This document shows, in pieces, positions 1 through 9,524 of a DNA stretch of 64,000 bases. How positions within the stretch are numbered: position 1 is the first letter of the stretch; the number at the start of each line of letters is the position of its first letter. The stretch is from positions 62,001 through 126,000 of the forward strand of contig NZ_JABMCI010000062.1 of assembly GCF_013359775.1 (NCBI RefSeq), written 5' to 3'. Below the pieces are notes generated by a model. It ran no database searches. It was not told the DNA's origin and worked only from the letters and a program-made list of their open reading frames with translations. The stretch comes from Cellulomonas humilata. GTDB lineage: Bacteria; Actinomycetota; Actinomycetes; Actinomycetales; Cellulomonadaceae. The position numbers and the translations under genes were made by a program.

Positions 1-1325
1 TCGTCCGCGAGCACCACCTCGTCGCCCCACGAGCCCTCGTGGTTGGCGCCGTCGCGGATGGCGCGCGCGCCGTCCCCGACCACGATGGTCAGGCCGATGT
101 TGAGCCGGACGCACAGTCGCCCGATGGCGTCGTGCGCCTCGCGCGCGCCCGGTCCGAGCTCCAGCATCTCGCCCAGCACCGCGATCGAGCGGCGATCCCG
201 GCCGGCCAGCACGGCCAGCGCCTTGAGCGCCGCACGCATCGAGTCGGGGTTGGCGTTGTAGGAGTCGTCGACGATGGTCACGCCGTCGTGGCGCTCGACC
301 ACGTGCATCCGGTGCGGGCTGAGGGCGTCCGCGGCGCTCAGGCCCGCGGCGACCTCGTCCAGCTCCAGCCCGACGGCCAGCGCGGCGGCCGCGGCGCCGA
401 GGGCGTTGTGCACGTGGTGCTCGCCGACGAGCCGCAGCGTGACCTGCGCGGTGCTCTCGACCTCGCCGCGTCGCACGAGGGTGAACGTCGCGCGGCCGGA
501 GCGGTCGAGGCGCACGTCGCGGACACCCACCGTGGCCAGCGGGGCCGCACCGAACGTCACGACCTCGCCGGGCGCGAGCGCGGCCATGGCGGACACGCGC
601 GGGTCGTCGGCGTTGAGCACCGCGACGCCGTCGGACACCAGGCCCTGGACGATCTCGGACTTGGCGACGGCGACCGCGTCGATGCCGCCGAAGCCGCCCA
701 GGTGCGCGTGGCCGACGATCAGGACGACCGCCACGTCGGGCGGAGCGATGTCCGTCAGGTACGTGAGGTGGCCCGGTCCGCTGGCGCCCATCTCGAGCAC
801 GAGGAACCGGGTGGACTCGTCGGCGCGCAGCACCGTCAGCGGCAGCCCGATCTCGTTGTTGAACGACCGGACCGGCGCGATCGTCGGGCCGACGCTGCCG
901 CACAGCTGCGCGAGCAGGTCCTTGGTGGTGGTCTTGCCGACCGACCCGGTGATGCCGACGACGCGCAGGTCGCTGCCGCCGGGCTCCAGCGCGGCCTCGC
1001 GCAGCCGCTCCAGGACCACGCGCGCCAGGTCGCCGAGGGCGCGCTCCACGTCGGCGACGACGACGCTCGGCAGGACCGCACCGCCCGCCCCGACGATGTC
1101 GCGCGCAGCCAGGACGAGCGCCGCGCCGCCGGCGACCGCCACGGCGGCGTAGTCGTGGCCGTCGACGTTCTCCCCGGGCAGGGCGACGAACAGACCCCCG
1201 GTGACGTCGTCGCGCGAGTCGACGACCACGGGGCCGCTGACGACGAGCGCAGGGTCGGTGGCGGCCGAACCGCGCAGCAGGCCACCGGTCGCGGCCGCGA
1301 TCTCGGCCGCCGTCAGGGCGATCAC
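1..1325 (-). CDS. murF: UDP-N-acetylmuramoyl-tripeptide--D-alanyl-D-alanine ligase (partial)
   Basis: ATP-dependent cytoplasmic ligase that adds D-Ala-D-Ala to the UDP-MurNAc tripeptide, the last soluble step of peptidoglycan precursor synthesis. The first 441 residues are in the window; the C-terminus runs off the left edge. Seen: the Mur ligase P-loop GITGSVGKTTTKDLL near residues 122-136, the FNNEIGLPLT segment after it, and the central-domain VDDSYNANPDSM motif, all typical of MurF. The GTG start at 1325 overlaps the murE stop in a GTGA arrangement, so the two are translationally coupled. Earlier in-frame starts would lie inside murE. It is the last gene visible of a minus-strand dcw operon. 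Confidence 0.95.
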   Translation of the reverse strand, partial: MIALTAAEIAAATGGLLRGSAATDPALVVSGPVVVDSRDDVTGGLFVALPGENVDGHDYAAVAVAGGAALVLAARDIVGAGGAVLPSVVVADVERALGDLARVVLERLREAALEPGGSDLRVVGITGSVGKTTTKDLLAQLCGSVGPTIAPVRSFNNEIGLPLTVLRADESTRFLVLEMGASGPGHLTYLTDIAPPDVAVVLIVGHAHLGGFGGIDAVAVAKSEIVQGLVSDGVAVLNADDPRVSAMAALAPGEVVTFGAAPLATVGVRDVRLDRSGRATFTLVRRGEVESTAQVTLRLVGEHHVHNALGAAAAALAVGLELDEVAAGLSAADALSPHRMHVVERHDGVTIVDDSYNANPDSMRAALKALAVLAGRDRRSIAVLGEMLELGPGAREAHDAIGRLCVRLNIGLTIVVGDGARAIRDGANHEGSWGDEVVLAD

Positions 1326-2899
1326 GCGTGCTGCTCCTGCCGGCGGGTGCGCGCTGCGAGCAGCACGTCGCGGTCGTTGTACCGGTGGAACACGCCGGCG
1401 ATCTCCTGGGTCGGCTCGTGGCCCTTGCCCGTGATGATCACGGTGTCCTGCTCGGAGGCGAGGGCGAGGGCGTCGCGGATGGCCTGCGCGCGGCTGGTGG
1501 CCTCGTGCACGTCGACCAGGTCCGGCCGCTGCGACCGGACCCCGTCGAGGATGGCGGATCGGATGGCCGCCGGCTCCTCGGAACGGGGGTTCTCGTCGGT
1601 GACGACGATCACGTCGGCCAGCCGCGCCGCGATCTCGCCCATGAGCGGGCGCTTGCCCTGGTCGCGGTCGCCGTCCGAGCCGAACACGATCACCAGCCGC
1701 CCGGGCGTGATCGGGCGCACGGCCTCGAGCGCCAGGACCAGCGCGTCGGGCGTGTGCGCGTAGTCGACGATCGCGAGCGGGAACCCGTCGCCGCGCTCGA
1801 TGACCCGCTCCATCCGGCCGGGGATCTCGTGCGCCACGGCCACGGCGGCGATCGCAGCGTCGAGCTCCACGCCGGCCGCGTGCGCGAGCACGATCGCCAG
1901 CGCGGCGTTGGAGACGTTGACCCTCCCGGGCAGGGGGCTCGTGGCGTCGTGCTCGGTGCCGTCGGGCCCCCGGAGCGTGAACGACGAGCCCACGCCGTCG
2001 AGCCCGATGTCCGCGGCGACGACGGCCCAGTCGGCGTCGGCCCCCTCGGGCTCACCGACGTGCGTGGCCACGGTCTCGACCGGGATCGGCGCCTCGGCGG
2101 CGAGCCGGCGGCCCCACTCGTCGTCGACCACGACGACACCCCGGCGCGCCTGACCGGTGGCGAACAGCCGCGACTTGTCGCGGAAGTAGCCCTCCATGTC
2201 GCCGTGGAAGTCCAGGTGGTCGCGCTGCAGGTTGGTGAAGCCGACGACGTCGAACGTCAGACCGCCGACCCGCCCGAGCGCGAGCGCGTGCGACGACACC
2301 TCCATGGCGAGCGCGGTCGCCCCGCGCTCGACGGCCAGCGCGAGGATCGCCTGCAGCGCCGGCGCCTCGACGGTGGTGCGGGGGCTCTCCACCGCGTCCT
2401 CGCCGATCCGGAGCTCGACGGTGCCCAGCACGGCCGTGGTGGCGTGCGCCGCACGCAGGGCGGCGTCGAGGAAGTAGGAGGTCGTGGTCTTGCCGTTGGT
2501 GCCCGTGACGCCGACCGTGACCAGGCGCTCGGCGGGGGCGTCGTGCGCCCACGCCGCGACGGGACCGGCGAGGGCCCGCGGGTCGGGGGCGACGAGCACG
2601 GCGACCCGGTCGGCGAGACCGGCCGCCTCCAGGAGCTCCAGGCCGGCCTGGTCGGTGAGCACCGCGACCGCGCCGGCGTCGACCGCCTGCGCGCCGTACG
2701 CGGCGCCGTGCACCTTGAACCCGGGGACCGCGACGAACACGTCGCCCGCCACGACGTCGCCGCTGGCCAGGCTCGCACCGGTCAGGACCGCGTCGTCAGC
2801 CAGGGCGAGACCGCGCGCCACCAGGCCGAACGTGCGGGCGAGGTCGGCGACCCGGTGGGCCGCGGGATGCAGGGGGCGCATCCGAGCGGGGGTCGTCAT
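1322..2899 (-). CDS. murE: UDP-N-acetylmuramoyl-L-alanyl-D-glutamate--diamino acid ligase MurE
   Basis: Cytoplasmic ATP-dependent ligase adding the third-position diamino acid of the peptidoglycan stem peptide. Seen: 525 residues, N-terminal UMP-binding domain, P-loop TGTNGKTTTS near residues 130-139, and C-terminal domain with TDENPRSEEP near 433-442. In meso-DAP-adding enzymes (E. coli, mycobacteria) the specificity loop reads DNPR; here the aspartate is glutamate (ENPR). This may mark a different diamino acid such as ornithine, known from Cellulomonas walls, but that is inference. ATG start at 2899; the gene lies 49 bp after ftsI and overlaps murF by four bases. Confidence 0.95.
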   Translation of the reverse strand: MTTPARMRPLHPAAHRVADLARTFGLVARGLALADDAVLTGASLASGDVVAGDVFVAVPGFKVHGAAYGAQAVDAGAVAVLTDQAGLELLEAAGLADRVAVLVAPDPRALAGPVAAWAHDAPAERLVTVGVTGTNGKTTTSYFLDAALRAAHATTAVLGTVELRIGEDAVESPRTTVEAPALQAILALAVERGATALAMEVSSHALALGRVGGLTFDVVGFTNLQRDHLDFHGDMEGYFRDKSRLFATGQARRGVVVVDDEWGRRLAAEAPIPVETVATHVGEPEGADADWAVVAADIGLDGVGSSFTLRGPDGTEHDATSPLPGRVNVSNAALAIVLAHAAGVELDAAIAAVAVAHEIPGRMERVIERGDGFPLAIVDYAHTPDALVLALEAVRPITPGRLVIVFGSDGDRDQGKRPLMGEIAARLADVIVVTDENPRSEEPAAIRSAILDGVRSQRPDLVDVHEATSRAQAIRDALALASEQDTVIITGKGHEPTQEIAGVFHRYNDRDVLLAARTRRQEQHA

Positions 2900-2948
2900 G
2901 GGGAGAATCTACCCCGGAAGCCGCTCCCGGCCGCCCGGTTGCGGACCG

Positions 2949-4859
2949 TCACCACGTCGTCGGGAAGAGCGTGGACGGGGTGCCCGAGGGCGCCACGCCG
3001 AGCTCGCTGAGCGTGTAGCCCGCCACGTCGCTGAACACCGGCGCCGCGACGGTGCCGCCGTAGACCGAGGTGCGGGGGTTGTGCAGGATGACCGCGACGG
3101 CGATGCGCGGGTCGTCGGCCGGCGCGACGCCGATGAACGACGACGTGATGCCCTGGACCCCGCCCACCCAGTTCTGGGCGGTCCCCGTCTTGCCGGCCAC
3201 CTGGTACCCGGGGATCTGGGCGTTCGAGCCCGTGCCGTCGTCGACGACGCTCTGCATCATCGTGAGCACGGTCTTCGCGGTCTCGGGCGAGACCACCTGG
3301 GTCGACGCGGGCGCCTCCGCCGGCGTGTAGGTGCCGTCCGGCGACGTCCACCCCTTGATGATGTGGGGCTGCACGCGCACCCCGCCGTTCGCGATCGTGG
3401 CGAAGACCTGCGTCGCCTGGATCGCCGTCACGGAGACCGCCTGCCCGAACAGCACGGCGAACTTGTCGCGGCGCTGCCAGGAGTCGACCGGGTGCAGGAT
3501 GCCGTTCGACTCCCCCGGCATCTCGATGCCCGTCTTGGCGCCGAAGCCGAACTTGGACAGGTAGTCGTACCGGGTCTGCACCGGGAGGTTCTGGCCGATC
3601 ATCACGGTGCCCGTGTTCGACGACTCGGCCAGCACGCCGGTCGTGGTCAGGCGCAGGAGCCCGTGCTCGTGGGAGTCCTTGAACGTCTCGTGACCGTCCG
3701 GCGAGTACGTGTACGGCACCTCCCACTGCGAGAGGGGGTCGGCGATCTTGTTGTCGAGGATGGCCGACATCGTGATGACCTTGCCCGTCGAGCCGGGCTC
3801 GAACACGTCCGACACCGCGCTGGACAGCGACCCGGAGGCCTCGCCCGGGTGGTTGGGGTCGACCGAGCCCGAGTCGGCGAGCGCATAGATCTCGCCCGTC
3901 TTCACGTCCATGACGATGAGCGAGCCCGAGTCCGACCCCGTGGCGGCGACCTGGGCGTCCAGCGCCGACTGCGCCTTCCACTGCACGTCGGACAGGAGGG
4001 TGAGCTGCAGCGAGTCGCCCTGCGTGGCGGGCGTGTCCTGCGAGTACCCGCCGGGGATCGCCTGGCCCTTGCGCCCGCTCTCGTACGTCTCGCTGCCGGC
4101 CGTGCCGGTCAGCCGCGGGTTCAGCGACGCCTCCAGGCCGGCCAGGCCGACGCCGTTGGAGTTCACGAACCCGATGACGTTCCCCGCGAGCGTGCCGTTC
4201 GGGTAGACGCGCTCGGCCACGCGGTCCACGTTGACCCCGCTGAGCCCGAGCTTGCGGACCTCGCGGGCCACCTCCGGCAGCACGCCCTTGCGGATGTACA
4301 CGAACTGCCGGTTGCCGACGAGGGTGCCGCCGAGCTCGGCGGCGTTCATGTCGAGCAGGGGCGCCAGGATGGCGGCGACGCCGGCCGGCCCCTCGGGGAC
4401 CGCCGGGTTCACCGACCCCGCGAAGGTCGCGACGAGCCTCTGGTTCACGGAGATGTCGTAGCGCTCCACCGACGTGGCCAGCGGCTTGCCGTCGGCGTCC
4501 GTGATCTCGCCGCGGCCGCCGAGCAGGGCGACCGAGATGAGCCGCGAGTTGCGGGCCTGCTCGGCGATCACCGACCCGCGGAGCCCCTGGACGTAGACCA
4601 GGCGCCCGCCGAAGACGGCGAGCGCCAGGACCACGAGGACGGTGAGGAAGGCCATGCGACGACGGGAGCCCGGCTGCACCGGTCCGGACGGTGGTCTGCC
4701 GCCGCGGGTGCCGGGCGGGACGACCACGGTCCGCGGACCGGCCGGCGGCCGCTGGCGGGGCACCGTCGTGCCCGTGGCGCGGTTGGCCGGCACGGGACGC
4801 CGGGTCTGCTCGGTGCGGGCACGCGAGCGCACCGAGCCGACAGGGGCGCGACCCGTCAT
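2949..4859 (-). CDS. ftsI: Septal peptidoglycan transpeptidase FtsI (PBP3 class B)
   Basis: Membrane-anchored D,D-transpeptidase that cross-links septal peptidoglycan during division. Seen: 636 residues; a basic, proline-rich cytoplasmic N-terminus (about 1-65); one membrane anchor (about 68-90, MAFLTVLVVLALAVFGG); PBP dimer domain; and the three penicillin-binding motifs, STGK near residue 355 (catalytic Ser), SSN near 413 and KTG near 555. There is no C-terminal PASTA repeat. The ATG at 4859 overlaps the ftsL stop (ATGA), so FtsL and FtsI, partners in the divisome, are coupled. Part of the mraZ-rsmH-ftsL-ftsI-murE-murF operon. Confidence 0.95.
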   Translation of the reverse strand: MTGRAPVGSVRSRARTEQTRRPVPANRATGTTVPRQRPPAGPRTVVVPPGTRGGRPPSGPVQPGSRRRMAFLTVLVVLALAVFGGRLVYVQGLRGSVIAEQARNSRLISVALLGGRGEITDADGKPLATSVERYDISVNQRLVATFAGSVNPAVPEGPAGVAAILAPLLDMNAAELGGTLVGNRQFVYIRKGVLPEVAREVRKLGLSGVNVDRVAERVYPNGTLAGNVIGFVNSNGVGLAGLEASLNPRLTGTAGSETYESGRKGQAIPGGYSQDTPATQGDSLQLTLLSDVQWKAQSALDAQVAATGSDSGSLIVMDVKTGEIYALADSGSVDPNHPGEASGSLSSAVSDVFEPGSTGKVITMSAILDNKIADPLSQWEVPYTYSPDGHETFKDSHEHGLLRLTTTGVLAESSNTGTVMIGQNLPVQTRYDYLSKFGFGAKTGIEMPGESNGILHPVDSWQRRDKFAVLFGQAVSVTAIQATQVFATIANGGVRVQPHIIKGWTSPDGTYTPAEAPASTQVVSPETAKTVLTMMQSVVDDGTGSNAQIPGYQVAGKTGTAQNWVGGVQGITSSFIGVAPADDPRIAVAVILHNPRTSVYGGTVAAPVFSDVAGYTLSELGVAPSGTPSTLFPTTW

Positions 4860-5275
4860 CCGCCGGCTCCGGCCGGCTCGGGGGCGCCCTGCACGCTGCC
4901 GTCCGCGAGCCGCAGCCAGCCGGTGCCGTTGGTGGGCACCATGCCGAGCGCGGTGGCGGCGGCGGCCAGCTGCGTGGGCGAGGCCTTGGCGTCCAGCTCC
5001 GCGGTCAGGCCCATCGCGTCCTGGTTCAGCCGGCCCAGCTCGTTGGACAGGTCGTACTTGGCGTACGCGCTCGCCGCCATGGAGGTGTTGAGCAGCAGCG
5101 CGGACAGGAGCGCACCGGCGAGGACGGCCATGCAGGCAAGGATGAACGGCACTCGCGTCCTGGCGTGCTCCGGCGCGCGGACGACGCGAAGTCGGGGGGC
5201 CGGGGCCGCCTTGGGGCGGGACGGGGTCGGGTAGGCGCGAGCGGTGCTCACTCGGGCAGCGGACTGGGCGCTCAT
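4856..5275 (-). CDS. ftsL: Cell division protein FtsL-like
   Basis: Small bitopic divisome protein expected to work with FtsB/FtsQ and to activate FtsW-FtsI. Seen: 139 residues, a 42-residue basic cytoplasmic tail, one membrane helix at about 43-64, then a short extracellular segment with heptad-like leucines ([20 protein letters not shown]). Sequence conservation in this family is weak; identification rests on topology and on position between rsmH and ftsI, where actinobacteria carry ftsL. The start is set by a strong ribosome site (GGAAGGAGGG) and by ATGA overlap with the rsmH stop. Confidence 0.82.
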   Translation of the reverse strand: MSAQSAARVSTARAYPTPSRPKAAPAPRLRVVRAPEHARTRVPFILACMAVLAGALLSALLLNTSMAASAYAKYDLSNELGRLNQDAMGLTAELDAKASPTQLAAAATALGMVPTNGTGWLRLADGSVQGAPEPAGAGG

Positions 5276-6282
5276 GCTGCCCTCCTTCCGGTCGGACGTG
5301 GCGTCAGGTGGTCAGGGGTGGGACGGGTGCGCTCGGCGGCGCGGAGACGGACGGACTGCGACCGGGGGTTGTGCGCCAGCTCGGCCTCGTCGGCCTCCTC
5401 GGCGCCACGCGTCACGAGCCGCAGGAACGGTGCGTGCGTCTCCGGCTCGACGGGCAGGTCCGGCGGGGCGCTCGATGTGGCGCCGACCGCGAGGGCACGC
5501 TTGACGGCTCGGTCCTCGAGCGAGTGGTAGGACTCCACGACGATCCGGCCGCCGACCGCGAGCGCCTCGATCGACTGCGGGAGCGCGCGCTCCAGCACCT
5601 CGATCTCGCCGTTCACCTCGATGCGCAGGGCCTGGAACGTGCGCTTGGCCGGGTTGCCCCCGGTCTTGCGCGTGGCTGCGGGGATGTTCGCCCGGACGAT
5701 GCTCACCAGCTCGCCGGTCCGCTCGAGCGGGCGCCTGGCGCGCTGGGCGACGATGGCCCGGGCGATGCGCGGCGCGAACCGCTCCTCGCCGTACACCCGC
5801 AGGATCCGCGCGAGCTCACGCTCGTCGTAGGTGTTGAGCACGTCGGCCGCCGTCTGCCCGGTCGTCGCGTCCATCCGCATGTCCAGCGGGGCGTCGGCCG
5901 AGTAGGAGAAGCCACGCTCACGCTCGTCGAGCTGGAGGGACGAGACGCCGAGGTCCATCAGCACGCCCTGCACCGCGGGGATGCCGAGGTCGTCCAGGAC
6001 GTCGTTGATCTCGTCGTAGACCGCGTGCACGCCGGTGAACCGGTCGCCGAACGGCGCGAGCCGCCGACCCGCCAGCTCGAGCGCCTGGGTGTCGCGGTCG
6101 ATGCCGACCACCCGGACGTGCGGGAACGCCCGCAGGACGCCCTCGGTGTGACCGCCCATCCCGAGGGTCGAGTCGACCATCACGGGGCCCGCGACCTCGA
6201 AGGCCGGGGCCAGCAGGTCGAGGCAGCGCTGGAGCAGCACCGGGGTGTGCCGGGCGGCCGCGTCGGACGTGTGCTCAGTCAT
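5272..6282 (-). CDS. rsmH: 16S rRNA (cytosine-1402-N4)-methyltransferase RsmH
   Basis: S-adenosylmethionine-dependent enzyme (formerly MraW) that methylates N4 of C1402 in the 16S rRNA decoding centre. Seen: SAM-binding [14 protein letters not shown] near the N-terminus, VGIDRD, and the RsmH-specific [20 protein letters not shown] segment. The open frame continues upstream, but the ATG at 6282 is preferred because it is preceded by GGGAGGGGAG and matches the family N-terminus (about 336 residues). Second gene of the dcw operon, 148 bp after mraZ, coupled to ftsL by ATGA. Confidence 0.95.
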   Translation of the reverse strand: MTEHTSDAAARHTPVLLQRCLDLLAPAFEVAGPVMVDSTLGMGGHTEGVLRAFPHVRVVGIDRDTQALELAGRRLAPFGDRFTGVHAVYDEINDVLDDLGIPAVQGVLMDLGVSSLQLDERERGFSYSADAPLDMRMDATTGQTAADVLNTYDERELARILRVYGEERFAPRIARAIVAQRARRPLERTGELVSIVRANIPAATRKTGGNPAKRTFQALRIEVNGEIEVLERALPQSIEALAVGGRIVVESYHSLEDRAVKRALAVGATSSAPPDLPVEPETHAPFLRLVTRGAEEADEAELAHNPRSQSVRLRAAERTRPTPDHLTPRPTGRRAA

Positions 6283-6430
6283 CGCTGCTCCCCTCCCCAG
6301 GTGGCACGAATGGTGTGGTCGGGCGGCCCCTCCGCCGTCCGACCAGATCCCCCACCGACCCTCTGCCACCGGGGAAGTGCGGCAGAGATTCGGGAGGAGG
6401 TCTCACCGGGCGGCCCGTGGGCCAGGACGT

Positions 6431-6907
6431 CTAGAAGGGACCGTTCGGGAAGACCTCCTCCGCGGTGTCGGCGTACCCGGCCTCCTGCTCGGCCAGGTAC
6501 GTCTCCCACGCGGTGAGGTCCCAGATCTCGACCCGGGTGCCGGTGCCGATGACGGCGACGTCGCGCTCGAGCCCCGCGTACTTGCGGAGCATCGGCGGGA
6601 TGGAGATGCGGCCCTGCTTGTCGGGCAGCTCGTCGCTGGCTCCCGACAGGAAGACGCGCAGGTAGTCGCGGGCCTGCCGGCTGGTCACCGGCGCCTGCCG
6701 CAGCTGGTCGTGCATGCGCTGGAACTCCTGCATGGGGAGCAGGAAGAGGCACCGCTCCTGGCCGCGGGTCATGACCAGCCCAGGGGCGAGCTGACCACGG
6801 AACTTCGCCGGAAGGATGAGCCGGCCCTTCTCGTCGAGCCGCGGTGTGTACGTCCCGAGAAAGGGCGCGAAGGAGCCGAAGACGCCGGCGGACGACTCAT
6901 GCGTCAC
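6431..6907 (-). CDS. mraZ: Transcriptional regulator MraZ
   Basis: Ring-forming SpoVT-AbrB-fold DNA-binding protein that represses the division/cell-wall cluster it heads. Seen: two AbrB-like repeats, [17 protein letters not shown] near the N-terminus and [18 protein letters not shown] in the second half, the classic MraZ signature. I chose the GTG at 6907 because GGGAGGAGGCGG sits just before it; the open frame extends 19 codons further with no support. At about 158 residues it carries a short extension before the conserved [13 protein letters not shown]. Its likely operators, 10-bp-spaced GTGGAG repeats, lie 50-90 bp upstream. Confidence 0.95.
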   Translation of the reverse strand: MTHESSAGVFGSFAPFLGTYTPRLDEKGRLILPAKFRGQLAPGLVMTRGQERCLFLLPMQEFQRMHDQLRQAPVTSRQARDYLRVFLSGASDELPDKQGRISIPPMLRKYAGLERDVAVIGTGTRVEIWDLTAWETYLAEQEAGYADTAEEVFPNGPF

Positions 6908-6958
6908 CCCGCCTCCTCCCGGCTCCACACTGCGACTCCTGGTGCGACATCCCCGCCT

Positions 6959-6994
6959 CACCACGTGCCTCCACGGTACTCCACTTCACTCCAC
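6959..6994 (-). promoter_or_regulatory. MraZ operator array upstream of mraZ
   Basis: Read on the minus strand, GTGGAG occurs at 6994-6989, 6984-6979 and 6974-6969, followed by GTGGTG at 6964-6959: four hexamers at an exact 10-bp pitch. MraZ is known to bind such helically phased direct repeats upstream of its own gene. The array lies between the probable mraZ promoter and the start codon at 6907. Binding here is inferred from pattern and position. Confidence 0.75.
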
Positions 6995-7054
6995 CTGCCA
7001 CTGGAGAAGTGCATGATTCACCCGATCGGGAAGGCATAAGTGCAGGTCAGCGCG

Positions 7055-7070
7055 GTGGAGCGAAGTGGAG
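7055..7070 (+). promoter_or_regulatory. Second GTGGAG pair, opposite orientation, in mraZ-moxR intergenic
   Basis: GTGGAG at 7055-7060 and again at 7065-7070 on the plus strand, the same hexamer and 10-bp pitch as the mraZ operator but facing moxR. A related pair (GTGGAG 7191-7196, GTGGGG 7201-7206) lies closer to moxR. These may be further MraZ sites acting on the divergent moxR operon, or remote parts of the mraZ operator. The 368-bp space between mraZ and moxR holds no gene I can support. Confidence 0.5.
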
Positions 7071-7190
7071 CGCATCTGCCCGACGGAACACGCACGGGGC
7101 GTGTCGGACGGTCACCCACTGCCGCGATTCCGGAGGGATCGGACGAATCACCCGCCGACCGAGGACCTCCGGCGCTGCACCAGGTGGGTG

Positions 7191-7206
7191 GTGGAGAGAA
7201 GTGGGG
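7191..7206 (+). promoter_or_regulatory. GTGGAG/GTGGGG pair upstream of moxR promoter
   Basis: GTGGAG at 7191-7196 and GTGGGG at 7201-7206 keep the 10-bp pitch of the MraZ array. They end 35 bp before the moxR -10 candidate TAGGCT, that is, just upstream of where a -35 would fall, a position suited to regulation. The assignment to MraZ is inference. Confidence 0.4.
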
Positions 7207-7241
7207 GTCCGATGGGCGATGAACTGAGGGCGGCCGACCTT

Positions 7242-7247
7242 TAGGCT
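7242..7247 (+). promoter_or_regulatory. Candidate -10 (TAGGCT) of the moxR operon
   Basis: TAGGCT matches the actinobacterial TANNNT -10. A start near 7254 would give a leader of about 22 nt that holds the strong AAAGGAGG ribosome site at 7263-7270 before the ATG at 7276. Confidence 0.55.
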
Positions 7248-7275
7248 CGGACCCAGATCCGCCAAAGGAGGCGTC

Positions 7276-8276
<1,001 letters not shown>

Positions 8277-8277
<1 letters not shown>

Positions 8278-9524
8278 TGCGTCTTCGGCCCACACCCCGA
8301 GGCTGGGCGCTTGCGGGCGCCGGCATCGTCGCGCTCCAGCTGGGTGTCGTGCTCGGGGCGGTCGACCTGGTGCGGTTCGGCACGCTCGCGCTCCTGCTCG
8401 TCGTCGCGGCAGCCGTGGGGGTCGGCGCGCTCGACCCCGGCCGCGGCAAGCACCGCCTCACCGTGCAGCGTCGCGCCAGGCCCAACCCCGTGCACGCCGG
8501 CGACGAGGCCCAGATCGAGGTCGTCATCGCTGCCACCGACCCCGCGGCGCGCGTGCGGCTCGCCGGGCTGAAGTTCGCCGAGCAGGCGGCCACCGAGCTG
8601 TCCGGCGGGCGCCCCCTGCGTGCCCGCGTGGCGCGCGCCCCGCGCCGCGTGACCGTGACGTACGCAGTGCAGGCCGCCCGGCGCGGACGCTGGCCGCTGG
8701 GCCCGCTCGTCGTCACCCGGAGCGACCCGTTCGGGGTGGTGCGCACCTCGGCCACCCTCGGCGAGCAGGCCGAGGTGTCGGTGTGGCCGGCAGTGGTGCC
8801 GCTCCCCACGCCCAGCGACGTGCTGGTCGGCGAACCCGACCGGGTGGCTCTCGGCGCGCGGAGCCCGTCGACCGACGACGCCTCGCTGCGCGACTACCGC
8901 GAGGGCGACGACCTGCGGCGCGTGCACTGGAGCAGCAGCGCCCGCAAGGGTGCTCTGATGGTGCGTTCGGACGAGCGAGCCGGCATGCGACCCGTGTCGG
9001 TGCTGCTCGACCTGCCCGCGCGTGCGTCCAGCCTGGAGTGGTCGATCTCCCTGGCCGCGTCGATGTCCCTGGCCATGCTCGACGGGGGCCACCCGGTCAG
9101 GCTCGTCAGCGGCCTGCGCGACGACGCCAGCCCCTACCCGCTCGCCTTCGTGCACGACCGCTCCGGCCCGGGCGCGCGGAGCGCGGTGCTGGACCGGACC
9201 ATCGACCTCGAGGCGCCCCGCACGGCCGCCCAGGGCGAGGCGGAGCTGGTGTCGGCGGCTCACCTGCTGCACACCAGCGACGCCGGCGGGGAGATCGTGC
9301 TGGCCGTCCTGGGTCCGCTCGGCGCCTCGGCGCGCGCCGCCCTGGCGCACGTCGCCGACACCGCCCAGGCCTGGGCCGTCGTCCGCGCCGACACCCCGGC
9401 GCACCAGGCGGAGGCCGAGCACACCATCAAGGCCCTGCGCCGGGCCGGCTGGCGAGCGTGCCGGGTGACCGTCGGGGAGCCGATCGTCGACTGCTGGCTG
9501 CGTCTGCTGGGGTCGGCCCAGTGA
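8277..9524 (+). CDS. DUF58 domain membrane protein
   Basis: 415 residues with two N-terminal membrane helices (about 10-50) followed by a soluble DUF58/vWA-like domain. The DUF58 hallmark LRDYREGDDLRRVHW is present near residues 203-217. Function is not established; DUF58 proteins are constant partners of MoxR ATPases and are proposed clients or metal-ion-adhesion modules. The ATG at 8277 overlaps the moxR stop by one base, and the stop overlaps the GTG of the following transglutaminase gene (GTGA), so the three are one transcription and translation unit. Confidence 0.88.

Noticed and set aside
39-1763. 574-codon plus-strand open frame over murF/murE
   Set aside because: Shadow frame opposite two clearly conserved Mur ligases; no recognisable motifs or ribosome site.
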